Positions 14,721 to 24,384 of a stretch of DNA of 64,000 nucleotides are shown piece by piece. The notes beneath the pieces were generated by a model. The model worked only from the letters and a program-made list of their open reading frames with translations, was not told the DNA's origin and ran no database searches. Location: assembly GCA_017449675.1 (NCBI GenBank), contig JAFTFG010000003.1:1-64000 (forward strand). Reading direction: 5' to 3'. Source of the stretch: Prevotella sp. Its GTDB lineage: Bacteria; Bacteroidota; Bacteroidia; Bacteroidales; Bacteroidaceae. The first letter of the stretch is position 1. Every line of letters begins with the position of its first letter. The position numbers and the translations under genes were made by a program.

Positions 14721-16133
14721 TTATTCCTTAGTCTTGTTACGTGATTCAATTTCGCGATTCATTTCGTCAAGTTTCTCATCTGTAAGAGGATACTTATAAA
14801 TAAGGTAGCCTACAACAATAAGAAGAATGGCAGGAATAATACAAGTGAACCACAATATTGCATTCTGTGCAATATCAGAATAGTTTGCCAATTTCGGGTA
14901 ATAGGCATTTACTGGTCCACTAATGAATGATGCCAAAAATACCACAACAAAGATGCTAAGCACTAACTGAAGGCACTTGCTTGCCTTGAACTCCTGCCAC
15001 ATTTCACCAAATGAAACAGGTTTTTCTGGTGTTGTGGCAATATTCTCCTTGCTGCCCATAAAGCAAAGCATCAAGAGGAAAAAACCGACGATAGCAAAAA
15101 TACACGTAACTGTAAACCATGCCATAGGATCAGTAGCCAAAGCAGACTTTTCAGTGGCAAAGTTAAAACCAATCCATCCCATTACCAATGGCGTAATCCA
15201 ACCGGCAATAGAAAAACCTGCCTTAAAAGCAACACCCGCAAGAGCGTTTACTGTAGCCGCAGGTCTGTTTCCTGTACGATACTCAGCCTCTGTGATGACT
15301 TCAGGAACCAGTGCCCACATCAAAGAGCCAACAAGAAGACCAACACCCGTCATCACCTTTGCAATCTGAACAATGGTATTGTATTCTGCCACATCGAAGA
15401 ACTTACCAATGGTGAACAAGATGGCAAATCCAACAAGTCCGACAGAGAGAAGCGTATAATAAAGCCCCTTCTTACCCAACCATTTTTTCAATACTGGAAG
15501 AGAAGGCAGAATGATGAAAGCAGGAATTGTACCAATAGCCATAAACGTTGCCTGATTCCAATCGATGGCCATATGTACGCACATAGCGAGTCCGATAGGG
15601 AAACCAGCCTGAACAATAATCTGACCGATATTGGCACATACCATTCGTGTAGAAGTAAGAATGAGTACTTCATCGTTATCACGAGTCATACTTGCCATGA
15701 TGGAACCATATGGTATGTTGACTACTGAATAAATCATGCTCAGCACGGTATAACTTGCTGTAGCATAGATCATCTTCATAGTCATAGACCACTCAGCCGC
15801 CTGGGGAAGCATCAATAGACAAGCGGCAACAGTAAGAGGAATACCACCATAAAGAAGATAAGTGCGATACTTTCCTAACTTAGGATTGTGATTGTCGATA
15901 TAACGCCCTACCACAGGACTCCAGAAACAGTCAATGAGTCGAACTGTGAGAATCAATCCACTGACAAATGCAGGATTAATTTTCAATACTGTAGTAAGGT
16001 AAATCATCAGATAGCATGCTACCGTTTGGAAGATCAGGTTCTGCGCGAGGTCACCCGAGCCAAAACCAATTCGTTGAATCCACGAAAGTTTATAAAAACC
16101 ATTCGCTTCTTGTGTCATTTCATTTGTTGCCAT
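14721..16133 (-). CDS. GPH-family sugar:cation symporter (MFS fold)
   Basis: A 470-residue membrane protein with about 12 hydrophobic segments. The N-terminal signature (IQRIGFGSGDLAQNLIF, then DCFWSPVVGRYIDNH and KLGKYRTYLLYGGIP) is typical of the glycoside-pentoside-hexuronide:cation symporter family, whose members import xylosides and other glycosides with Na+ or H+. Its promoter carries the same 74-bp block as the xylanase operon, so the two are almost surely co-induced. The predicted task is import of xylo-oligosaccharides for the cytoplasmic GH43 enzyme. It takes the place of xynD in the P. bryantii cluster. There is no SusC/SusD pair in the locus, so outer-membrane passage must use something else. 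Confidence 0.88.
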   Translation of the reverse strand: MATNEMTQEANGFYKLSWIQRIGFGSGDLAQNLIFQTVACYLMIYLTTVLKINPAFVSGLILTVRLIDCFWSPVVGRYIDNHNPKLGKYRTYLLYGGIPLTVAACLLMLPQAAEWSMTMKMIYATASYTVLSMIYSVVNIPYGSIMASMTRDNDEVLILTSTRMVCANIGQIIVQAGFPIGLAMCVHMAIDWNQATFMAIGTIPAFIILPSLPVLKKWLGKKGLYYTLLSVGLVGFAILFTIGKFFDVAEYNTIVQIAKVMTGVGLLVGSLMWALVPEVITEAEYRTGNRPAATVNALAGVAFKAGFSIAGWITPLVMGWIGFNFATEKSALATDPMAWFTVTCIFAIVGFFLLMLCFMGSKENIATTPEKPVSFGEMWQEFKASKCLQLVLSIFVVVFLASFISGPVNAYYPKLANYSDIAQNAILWFTCIIPAILLIVVGYLIYKYPLTDEKLDEMNREIESRNKTKE

Positions 16134-16161
16134 TGCTTTTTTGTTTAAATATTTATGTTTC

Positions 16162-16235
16162 CTGCTGCAAAATTAGCATTTTATTTGCAAACTCCCATTT
16201 CATTTTGTTACATAAATCTACCAAAAATGTTGCAT
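16162..16235 (-). promoter_or_regulatory. Symporter promoter and 74-bp conserved operator block
   Basis: The -7 box TAATTTTG (complement of 16168-16175) implies a leader of about 27 nt to the ATG at 16133. Operator words TGTTACAT (16206-16213) and TGTTGCAT (16228-16235) are again 22 bp apart. Same block as 12561-12634; identity is highest around the -7 box and the operator words. Confidence 0.75.
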
Positions 16236-16304
16236 CTCTGATGATAAATGCCTTCTTTAACATTTATAAATAGAATGCACAGGAAAAGAAAATGCTTCTG
16301 ACGT

Positions 16305-16335
16305 TCTGCTTTTTGTATCAAATTTCGTATATTTG
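16305..16335 (+). promoter_or_regulatory. Promoter of the membrane regulator gene, near-leaderless
   Basis: TATATTTG at 16328-16335 with a weak TCTG at 16305-16308, 19 nt upstream. The ATG at 16342 begins only 6 nt after the box, so the mRNA should have no, or almost no, leader. Confidence 0.5.
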
Positions 16336-16341
16336 CACCTG

Positions 16342-18864
16342 ATGAGAAGAAGTAATTGGACTTTCATAGCAGTCGTCTGCCTGTGGTGGCACACTATAAT
16401 CATGGCGCAACCCGTATGCCATATAATACAATATGATGAGGAAGACGGTGTGCCTTCCAGTCATATCACCCAGTTATTGCAGGACGGAAATGGTTTTATG
16501 TGGTTTGCCACATGGAATGGCCTCTGTCGCTTTGACGGCTATGAGTTCAAGACCTTCAAGCCACAGGTAGGTGACGGTTGTCACATGACGACGGACCGCA
16601 TCCGCAACATCACGCTCCTGCCGACAGGCAATATCCTATGTCAGGTAGATGACGACTACTTCCTGTTCGACAAGACGACCTACCTCTTTCGTGACTTAAC
16701 AGAAGAAGAGAAGACAAAAGCAACAGAAGAGGAATGGAATCATCGACAAAGTCGCTCCCTCTTAAAAGGCAAGAACTACACATGGACTGACTGTCATCAG
16801 ACACGATGGACCCTTGAGGGTGACGGTCGATTATCGTATATCGACCCTAAGACAGACCAGCCGATAACCTATCCGCTGTCCCTGTCATTCCGTACACTGA
16901 CCTTTGCTCTGGCGGATCAAAGAGGCCACTTGTGGGCATTGGACTATGGCAGTATCTACTATTTCTGTACAGATGTACAACGCACAAGCAGGATTGACAT
17001 TCAGCCCCGCGCCGAAGTAAAATGTCTTTTCAACGACTGCCAAGGTCGCTACTGGGTGACGACAAAGGATGACAAAGTTGTCAGGGTGTATCAACAACAG
17101 GATGACCATCTCATCGGATATTTGGGAAAAGACGGACATCTATACCCTAACTATACTACCTTCGGGTCTCCTATCTACTGTATGTTACAATCGGCAGACG
17201 GAACACTCTGGCTAGGTAGTAAGGAAGATGGACTTTTCCGCATGCGGGCCAAAGGTAATGACTTCGAAATCAGCCATCTTACAGAGATGCCCTATCATGA
17301 TGTCTATCACTTGAAAGAAGACCAGATGGGACGATTATGGGTTGCAGCACTAGATGGTGGTCTGTGCTATACCGACCAGCCACAAGCCGACCAACCCATC
17401 TTCCACATCCCTGTCCACTATCCGAAGGAACAATGTCCAAGAGCCCGTTATATACACATCACACATAACGGAATCCTGCTAACAGCCACCTCTAGCGGTC
17501 TTCTGGTAGCCCGTCTCAAACACGATGCTGACAACATGCAATTCAAATTGCATCGGCGGGAACCCAATATGCGACAGAGTCTCAGTTGCAGTGCTACAAT
17601 GGACATCGCACAGGATGATCAAGGACACTTCCTTGTCAGCACAGAGAGTGGTGGTGTCAACCAGATTATGACAGAGGATCTGTTGGATGACACACTCCTT
17701 TTCCGACATATCCGCAATCAGTTTCATGTACAATCCAACGATATCGTATTATCATTGACCCCTGTACAGAAAAACAAGATGATGGCTGTCGGCAGTCATC
17801 TCATCACCTTGATAGACAGTACTGTACACGGACGAGTTCTTGATATCTGTAATTTCAACGCAGATTATCGTTTCAGTGAGGCCCATCCCATACCTCTCAG
17901 TAACGGACGCTGGTTATTCGGACTGATGGATGGAGCCTCCATCATTACGGAAGAACAATTATCCCGTCAGGCATATCACCCCAGACTGGCATTTACCGCA
18001 CTGACTATTCGAGGAGGTAACAATAACTGGGCTGTAGAGAACCTCGACTCGCTGACATTACAACCAGACGAACGTAGTATCACCTTGCATTTTGCCGCCC
18101 TCGACTACGAGGCCCCCGAACGCATCAACTACACCTTCCGGCTCCTGACAGACAGTCAGGATGACTCGACCCCTTGGAACTATATCGGCCATGACAGGTC
18201 AGCCACCCTACTCGACCTTGAACCGGGTTCTTACGTGCTGGAAATCCGTTCTACCAATGCCGACGGAGAATGGCTCACGAACACTCGTATGCTGACTCTT
18301 ATCGTCAGACCTACCTTCTGGGAGTCAACCCTGGGTCAAATAGTCTTGATAATATTCTTCGTGGCCTTCCTCATAGCAGTCATCTACACCTTATTATATA
18401 TTAGACGTATCAAGCGCAAACAACGCGAGACCTTACAAAAATATCTAACACTCATAGAAGTGAGAGAGCAGAAGGAAGAGGCAAGAAACAAGATGTCAGA
18501 TATATCTTCTTATACTTCAGACACCAAACCTCAGAACTCAGAACTTGACCCGATGCTCCAGCGTGTGATGACCTATGTGAATGAAAACATTTCCAACAGT
18601 GATGCCAATGTGGGTGATATGGCCTCTGCAGCCGCTACTAGTAGGAGCGGACTACAACGCAAACTGAAACAAACTATGGGTATCACACCGCAAGACCTGC
18701 TGCGTGAGGCCCGTATCAAGAGGGCATGTCAGTTATTGCGCCATACCGATAAGGCGGTTAGTGAAATAGCATATACCTGTGGCTTCTCTGATCCGAAATA
18801 CTTCAGCCGTAGTTTCAAACAGAGCACAGGGATGTCGCCATCAGACTATAAGAATGCATCATAA
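16342..18864 (+). CDS. xynR: Membrane-bound propeller sensor fused directly to an AraC-type DNA-binding domain (XynR-like)
   Basis: An 840-residue protein from the ATG at 16342; the TTG at 16333 overlaps the promoter and is not used as start. A signal/anchor segment (NWTFIAVVCLWWHTIIMA) is followed by a periplasmic two-component-regulator propeller with repeats such as GNGFMWFATWNGLCRFDGYEF and GRLWVAALDGGLCY. Next come a Y_Y_Y domain (INYTFRLL to YVLEIRSTNADGEW, about residues 590-660), one membrane helix (LGQIVLIIFFVAFLIAVIYT), a short charged linker, and a C-terminal AraC HTH pair (about residues 745-840, ending GFSDPKYFSRSFKQSTGMSP). Histidine-kinase, ATPase and receiver domains of the usual hybrid two-component systems are absent. 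It probably senses xylo-oligosaccharides and activates the xylanase and symporter promoters. Named by analogy with XynR of P. bryantii. Confidence 0.85.
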   Translation: MRRSNWTFIAVVCLWWHTIIMAQPVCHIIQYDEEDGVPSSHITQLLQDGNGFMWFATWNGLCRFDGYEFKTFKPQVGDGCHMTTDRIRNITLLPTGNILCQVDDDYFLFDKTTYLFRDLTEEEKTKATEEEWNHRQSRSLLKGKNYTWTDCHQTRWTLEGDGRLSYIDPKTDQPITYPLSLSFRTLTFALADQRGHLWALDYGSIYYFCTDVQRTSRIDIQPRAEVKCLFNDCQGRYWVTTKDDKVVRVYQQQDDHLIGYLGKDGHLYPNYTTFGSPIYCMLQSADGTLWLGSKEDGLFRMRAKGNDFEISHLTEMPYHDVYHLKEDQMGRLWVAALDGGLCYTDQPQADQPIFHIPVHYPKEQCPRARYIHITHNGILLTATSSGLLVARLKHDADNMQFKLHRREPNMRQSLSCSATMDIAQDDQGHFLVSTESGGVNQIMTEDLLDDTLLFRHIRNQFHVQSNDIVLSLTPVQKNKMMAVGSHLITLIDSTVHGRVLDICNFNADYRFSEAHPIPLSNGRWLFGLMDGASIITEEQLSRQAYHPRLAFTALTIRGGNNNWAVENLDSLTLQPDERSITLHFAALDYEAPERINYTFRLLTDSQDDSTPWNYIGHDRSATLLDLEPGSYVLEIRSTNADGEWLTNTRMLTLIVRPTFWESTLGQIVLIIFFVAFLIAVIYTLLYIRRIKRKQRETLQKYLTLIEVREQKEEARNKMSDISSYTSDTKPQNSELDPMLQRVMTYVNENISNSDANVGDMASAAATSRSGLQRKLKQTMGITPQDLLREARIKRACQLLRHTDKAVSEIAYTCGFSDPKYFSRSFKQSTGMSPSDYKNAS

Positions 18865-18883
18865 TGGGCGAGAAATCACATCC

Positions 18884-18951
18884 TGACGTGTTTTTCACCC
18901 TCCTTTGACGCAATTTTCACCCATTCCAGCGAGAAAATAGCCATACCTTTG
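18884..18951 (+). promoter_or_regulatory. Promoter with 17-bp direct repeats upstream of the pectin-active fusion gene
   Basis: TACCTTTG at 18944-18951 is a -7 box 42 bp before the ATG; no TTTG stands 19-21 nt upstream. Instead two direct repeats TGACGTGTTTTTCACCC (18884-18900) and TGACGCAATTTTCACCC (18906-18922; 14 of 17 identical) start 22 bp apart, the second ending where the -33 box should be. This is the layout of an activator-dependent promoter. Confidence 0.65.
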
Positions 18952-18993
18952 CAGTCAGAATTTTCGAATAACTGATTAAAAACTGACTGCAAA

Positions 18994-21900
18994 ATGAAAG
19001 CAAGAATCTTTAGCCTTTTGACACTGGCCTTGATGATCTGTACGGTAGCATCAGGTGCCAAGAAAGTGCACACCATTGGTGACTCAACGCAAGAACAACG
19101 TGCCACCGATGGTTCTACCGACAAACGTGGTTGGACACAGATGCTGCAACAATTTATCGACGCATCACAGTTCACCGTGAACAACCGTGGAAAATCAGGA
19201 GCCTCCAGTAAGTCATTCTACAAAGAAAATGGATACTGGAACACATTGGTCACAGGAGGAAGGGACCAGATGTCTTCGGGTGACATCCTAATTATTCAGT
19301 TTGCTCACAATGACGAAAAAACAGGTGGTGCAGACGGTGACGAGGTCAATGCTTATTATCAGGCAAAAGGGCTAAGTACCACGGTGGACTATCGCGGCAC
19401 GACACCCTATGGAACTTATAAAGAATACTTGCGCAAATATATCAATGAAGCCAAGGCTATGGGTGTCAAGCCCATCCTCGTAGGTGCTATCTGCCGCAAA
19501 TACTTCAAGGATAACAACAACACTAAGATTAATGCAGCCGGTCAGCATAATCTGTGGCAAAAATATAACTACATTGACACAGAAAAGAATACCTATGTCG
19601 AGAATTATACCGGTAAGACCACTGACGACCATACCATGGACTATACCTATCAAATGGCCCAGGTAGCAGCAGAATATGATGACGTTCCCTTTGTCAATCT
19701 CACACAAGGAACTAAAGAACTCTATGAGGCACTGGGTGAAGACTACTGTACACAGTATGTTTTCTGCAAAGACGATGGTACACACCCCGCCCTTGTTGGT
19801 GCTACACTCATTGCTCGAAAATTTGCCCAGATGGTGAAAGACCAAGCAGAAAGCGAGAGTTCGGCCAAGAAGAAGGCCGTATTGGAAGAACTCGCTGCTG
19901 CCGTACAAATATCGAACGAAATGAATTTCACCCCATCGACCCTTGACCTCGGTGATGCTTATATCGGAACATATGCTAAAGGCGAGATAAACATTTCAGC
20001 CTTTGGACTGACCCCTTCGACGGGTACGGTAACTGTCACGGCAGACAATGACTTTGAGGTGTCGACTAACGATAACACCTATGCTGCTACTGCTGAATTC
20101 AGTTATAGCGGTGCCACACTCATCTCAACTATTTATGTACGCAAAAAGATTGGCTCTGTCGGTGAACAGACATGTACCATCACAGTGACCGATGGCACGA
20201 ATCAGAAAGCAATCGATGTAAAAGTCAATGGATTGAGCGTATCAACAGGTACAGAAGCATCTGTCGTATGGCCACTGACATCATCAATCGCTCCTAACGA
20301 GTCTCTTTTCAGTAATTCAGAAGAGACACTAACAGGATTGGTAGTCAAGAACTATACTACCGTAGGGACTGAAACCATGCAGCGTATCACCCCCACCAAT
20401 ACAGCATGGCCAGGCAATGAGATTGACGAGGTGTCGACCCGTTATGTGGAGTTCAAAACTACCGTTCCTGCCGGAAAGACTTTCTATATGGACAATATCT
20501 CATTCCATGTGGCAGGTCACTATGCCAGCGACTTCGGTATCCATGCCTACTACGCCACTAACTCCAGTTTCACAGATGCCACACTCATTGCTGAAAAGAC
20601 AAAGATGACAGGTAATGAGGTCATCCCTGTATCGAAAGATGTCACGAAGACTGTTGAGGAAGGCGAGACTATCTATATCCGTATCTATCCCTGGAAGGAG
20701 ACTGCCGCGGAGAGTGGCAAATACTTCTGTCTCTCAGCCATGACTATTCATGGCATTATGGCTAATAAGACCAGTGATGCTGCCACTTTCGGTATTGGCC
20801 GTGAATTTAAGTCTGAGAACGTTTTTGAGGACGGTTTGGAGAAAGTGATAGGTACTGCTCCGACAGGAATCACATTCGAACAGTGTTCTACTGTTTTTCC
20901 TAATACAAGTACCACTCAGACACTGAAACATGGTGCTGCCACGCCAACCTATACTGGTGGTACTGTTATCCGTAACTACTTCAACGGTGCTGGCGTACAG
21001 AATGCTTTTGTCGATGGCTTCTATTGGGGCTTCAAAGTAAGTATTCCCGATGGTTACTTCATGAGTGTATCTCAGATTTATTCGGATGTCTATGGTGTGA
21101 AGAACACACTGACCTCTAAATTTATTGTCAAGGCAAGTCTTGATGGTACCAACCTCTATGAGTCAGACACTCATGCCGCCAATGTTGAAAATGGTGGAAC
21201 CGCTTGTCAATACACCCTTGATGCCTCCAACGTCTCTGTCTTACAGGAACTCACAGGTGATGTCTATTTCCTGATGCCCTGGTACTCTGGTTCAAGTGCG
21301 ACTTATTATGCATTGAAAGATTTCAACATCACAGCAACCCTGACACAGGATGTTCCAACTACTAAGTATGAACTGACAACGACTGTATCACCTGCTGGAG
21401 CCGGTAAAATCCTAACCTCTCCAGAAAGTACATCTTACAAGGAGGGAACTGAGGTCACATTAACCACCACCCGCAACTTCGGCTATAAGTTCAAGGAATG
21501 GCAATTGAATGGAACTCCCGTCAGTACGGAAGCCTCGTATAAGGTAACTATGGATGCCGCAAAAGCCGTCACAGCCGTCTTCGAGACTATTCCGACATAC
21601 ACTATCACCACCAAGGTAAACAACGATGCCGAAATGTCTATTGGCTCTATCACACTGACCCCCAATGAACACAATAACACATACGAAGAGGGAGAAGAGG
21701 TTGTCGCTACCGCTAACACCTCCAAGATTCTGAAGTTCCTCAATTGGGAAGACAATTCCACTGCGAATCCTCGCTCAATAACTATTAACAAGAACATGAC
21801 CATCACAGCCAACTTTGAGGTACAGGACTTCATCGCTGTCTTTGACGCTTCCATCGTTCAAGGCTATGACTATTCCGGTTCGCCTTTTGCCGCTGATCTC

Positions 21901-24366
21901 ACCTGGGATACATCGCGCAATGCCAAGAGTTGTGTGGTAAAGGTCTCCGATGGTTCCCTACTCTACACACAGACAGGAGGCACACCGGTTGTCCGTAACC
22001 GTATTGGTGTTGTTACTACGGGTCTTAACGGTCTCTATCAAAATGGCTATAACACTACTGAGATTGCTTGGCAGTATCAGTTCTCTACCAAGGGATTCAC
22101 TTCTGCCACTTTCTCCGGACAGATGTGTGCAAAGAATGGTGCGGCAAAGTCATATAAGGCACAGTATTCTATTGACGGCACCACCTTTACCGATATAGAG
22201 GGGGCCACACTGTCACCAGAAGCAAGTAAAATAACCGATTACGTCTTCGACCTTCCGACTGCATGTGTCAACCAAGAAACGGTATATATCCGTATTACAG
22301 GTACTGGAACAGAGATATTCAATAGCGGCTATACCTTTAACAAAGGAACATTCCTTGGTCTGAACTACACAGATCATTCAGAATCAGGCATTGGTAATCT
22401 CTATATCTTAGGTACCGCAGAGGTGACACCCGACACTGATGCTCCCGTACTAAGCACATCACTCCCTGCCAGCGGAGCCACAGGAATTTCCGCATCAGGA
22501 AAGATTACACTGTCATATAACGAGCGTATTCAAGCAGGTAATGTTGATGGCAATGCCTTGCTGAACGGCAAAAAACTTACCCCTACATGGAACACCCGTT
22601 CTGTTGTATTCGACTATGCCGGTCTTGACTATGGTCAGACCTATACATTCTCCATGCCGGCCGGCTATGTAGCAGACCGTTCTGGGAATGCGGCCCCTGC
22701 CGTGGAGATCACTTTCACCGTAATGGAACGCCAACAACCGGCAGCACGCACCTTCGATGCTATCGTTGATGCCACGCTTGAACTGGATCATGGTCAGTCA
22801 ATAGCCGCTACGACAAATATGCCTAAGCAGTACCGTTATCTGCAAGACGCTATTAACGACGCACCTTCTGCCAACACCAAGCCATACCTTATATTTATGA
22901 AAGAAGGCTATTATGCAGATCCTAACCCCTACTTCAACGCTGGTTATGGCTTTGTCTATAAAGACCAGACAGAGGGATCTACCTCTAAGGAAACCATCCA
23001 GATTCAGGGTAATGGTAAGTCTGCAGACGGTACGATTACATACGATGACTGCAAGGTGGTCTCTGTCAACAAGCCCAATATCCACATCATCGGACAAGAT
23101 GTCAATAAGGTGACCATCGCTACAGATCGCCAGGATGGTGGTGACACCAAGAACCGTACACAGCCATGGTACCATGTCAATGCTGGTGCTGCACTAGAGG
23201 TTCAACAGGGTGCCAACGACTTCTATATGGAGAATATCACTATCGATAACGAGAACTGGACCAAACAACACAAGGCTGGTCCGCAGGCTCTGTGCATCAA
23301 TGCCGATGCCGACCGCGTGACATGGAACAACATGAATATCCGCTCCTATCAAGACGACTTCTATTCGCATGGTGAAAAGAACCGTTATTTCTGGAACGAC
23401 TCCCGCATCGAAGGTGCTGTCGATTTCATCTATGGCGGAGGCGACATCTGGTTTGAGAACACCATCATTGACATCAACCGAGATAATGGCGGATACATCG
23501 TTGCTCCAGATCATTCGCTCAATACCCGCTGGGGATATGTATTCAACAACACCAAGATTATTTCTACGCTCTACGGTGACAACTGTCAGGTATGGCTGGG
23601 ACGTCCATGGCACAATTATCCAAAGACGGTGTTCCTCAACACTGAGATGGACATCAAACCCTATGGACAGTACTGGGCAGAACAGATGGGTGGACTACCT
23701 GCACTCTGGGCCGTCAAGAATATTGTCGACAAGAACGGAATCGCAATGACAGAGGAATCACGCCTTACCTATAAAGCAGAAGGACCTGACGGGACATTCG
23801 CCGAAGGCACTTATAATACAAAGACTGCAACTGGAAAGACTAACGATCAAGGACAACCGCTCTACACATACACCAAAGATGCGAAAAATTCACTTACTGA
23901 CGCAGAGGCTGCTCAATACACCATCGCCAACGTACTGGCAGGTGACGGCACCAGTAACAGTGAATCCGGTATTTGGAATCCGCTGCCTCTTGTAGAGAAA
24001 ACCCAAAAACCTGTTTTGACGGCTGGTGATGGTAGTGTCAGTTGGGAGACGGTTCCTTATGCTATCTGTTATGTGGTAACGGTCAACGGTAAGGTCATAG
24101 CCTTCCCGACAACTACCAGTATCGACGGATTAACAAAAGATGACATCGTAACGGTGCAGTCGGTCAATGAGTATGGTGCATTATCAGAAAGTTCTGAGGC
24201 CGTCACCATCACTAGTGCTACTGGCATCAAGACCATCGATCGACAAGATATCAATACCAACATTGTTGCCATCTACACACTAGACGGTCGTCGTGTCACT
24301 AGTCTGCAAAAGGGTATCAATATTGTACGCATGAATGACGGACGAACCATGAAGGTGATCAAGTAA
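18994..24366 (+). CDS. Multidomain secreted pectin-active enzyme: CE12-type acetylesterase fused to CE8 pectinesterase
   Basis: A 1,790-residue protein with a signal peptide (MKARIFSLLTLALMICTVASG). Residues about 24-290 are an SGNH rhamnogalacturonan-acetylesterase-like domain: nucleophile in HTIGDSTQ, oxyanion Asn in QFAHND, Asp-His in DDGTHPALVG. Then come Ig/BACON-like and lectin-like beta-sandwiches (about 300-800), two divergent InlB-B-type repeats (TTVSPAGAGKILTSPES..., about 790-950), a further sandwich, an SbsA/Big_5 Ig domain (about 1150-1250) and a CE8 pectin methylesterase (about 1260-1600) with YQDDFYSHG, GAVDFIYGGGDIWFE and VWLGRPW. The end (VAIYTLDGRRVTSLQKGINIV...KVIK) resembles type IX secretion sorting domains. 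It would strip acetyl and methyl groups from pectin at the cell surface. It has its own activator-type promoter. Confidence 0.88.
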   Translation: MKARIFSLLTLALMICTVASGAKKVHTIGDSTQEQRATDGSTDKRGWTQMLQQFIDASQFTVNNRGKSGASSKSFYKENGYWNTLVTGGRDQMSSGDILIIQFAHNDEKTGGADGDEVNAYYQAKGLSTTVDYRGTTPYGTYKEYLRKYINEAKAMGVKPILVGAICRKYFKDNNNTKINAAGQHNLWQKYNYIDTEKNTYVENYTGKTTDDHTMDYTYQMAQVAAEYDDVPFVNLTQGTKELYEALGEDYCTQYVFCKDDGTHPALVGATLIARKFAQMVKDQAESESSAKKKAVLEELAAAVQISNEMNFTPSTLDLGDAYIGTYAKGEINISAFGLTPSTGTVTVTADNDFEVSTNDNTYAATAEFSYSGATLISTIYVRKKIGSVGEQTCTITVTDGTNQKAIDVKVNGLSVSTGTEASVVWPLTSSIAPNESLFSNSEETLTGLVVKNYTTVGTETMQRITPTNTAWPGNEIDEVSTRYVEFKTTVPAGKTFYMDNISFHVAGHYASDFGIHAYYATNSSFTDATLIAEKTKMTGNEVIPVSKDVTKTVEEGETIYIRIYPWKETAAESGKYFCLSAMTIHGIMANKTSDAATFGIGREFKSENVFEDGLEKVIGTAPTGITFEQCSTVFPNTSTTQTLKHGAATPTYTGGTVIRNYFNGAGVQNAFVDGFYWGFKVSIPDGYFMSVSQIYSDVYGVKNTLTSKFIVKASLDGTNLYESDTHAANVENGGTACQYTLDASNVSVLQELTGDVYFLMPWYSGSSATYYALKDFNITATLTQDVPTTKYELTTTVSPAGAGKILTSPESTSYKEGTEVTLTTTRNFGYKFKEWQLNGTPVSTEASYKVTMDAAKAVTAVFETIPTYTITTKVNNDAEMSIGSITLTPNEHNNTYEEGEEVVATANTSKILKFLNWEDNSTANPRSITINKNMTITANFEVQDFIAVFDASIVQGYDYSGSPFAADLTWDTSRNAKSCVVKVSDGSLLYTQTGGTPVVRNRIGVVTTGLNGLYQNGYNTTEIAWQYQFSTKGFTSATFSGQMCAKNGAAKSYKAQYSIDGTTFTDIEGATLSPEASKITDYVFDLPTACVNQETVYIRITGTGTEIFNSGYTFNKGTFLGLNYTDHSESGIGNLYILGTAEVTPDTDAPVLSTSLPASGATGISASGKITLSYNERIQAGNVDGNALLNGKKLTPTWNTRSVVFDYAGLDYGQTYTFSMPAGYVADRSGNAAPAVEITFTVMERQQPAARTFDAIVDATLELDHGQSIAATTNMPKQYRYLQDAINDAPSANTKPYLIFMKEGYYADPNPYFNAGYGFVYKDQTEGSTSKETIQIQGNGKSADGTITYDDCKVVSVNKPNIHIIGQDVNKVTIATDRQDGGDTKNRTQPWYHVNAGAALEVQQGANDFYMENITIDNENWTKQHKAGPQALCINADADRVTWNNMNIRSYQDDFYSHGEKNRYFWNDSRIEGAVDFIYGGGDIWFENTIIDINRDNGGYIVAPDHSLNTRWGYVFNNTKIISTLYGDNCQVWLGRPWHNYPKTVFLNTEMDIKPYGQYWAEQMGGLPALWAVKNIVDKNGIAMTEESRLTYKAEGPDGTFAEGTYNTKTATGKTNDQGQPLYTYTKDAKNSLTDAEAAQYTIANVLAGDGTSNSESGIWNPLPLVEKTQKPVLTAGDGSVSWETVPYAICYVVTVNGKVIAFPTTTSIDGLTKDDIVTVQSVNEYGALSESSEAVTITSATGIKTIDRQDINTNIVAIYTLDGRRVTSLQKGINIVRMNDGRTMKVIK

Positions 24367-24384
24367 ACAATTTCAGAATCGGAG

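Noticed and set aside
16333..16341. TTG start of the regulator frame
   Set aside because: It lies inside the -7 promoter box; the ATG at 16342 directly begins the signal/anchor segment.
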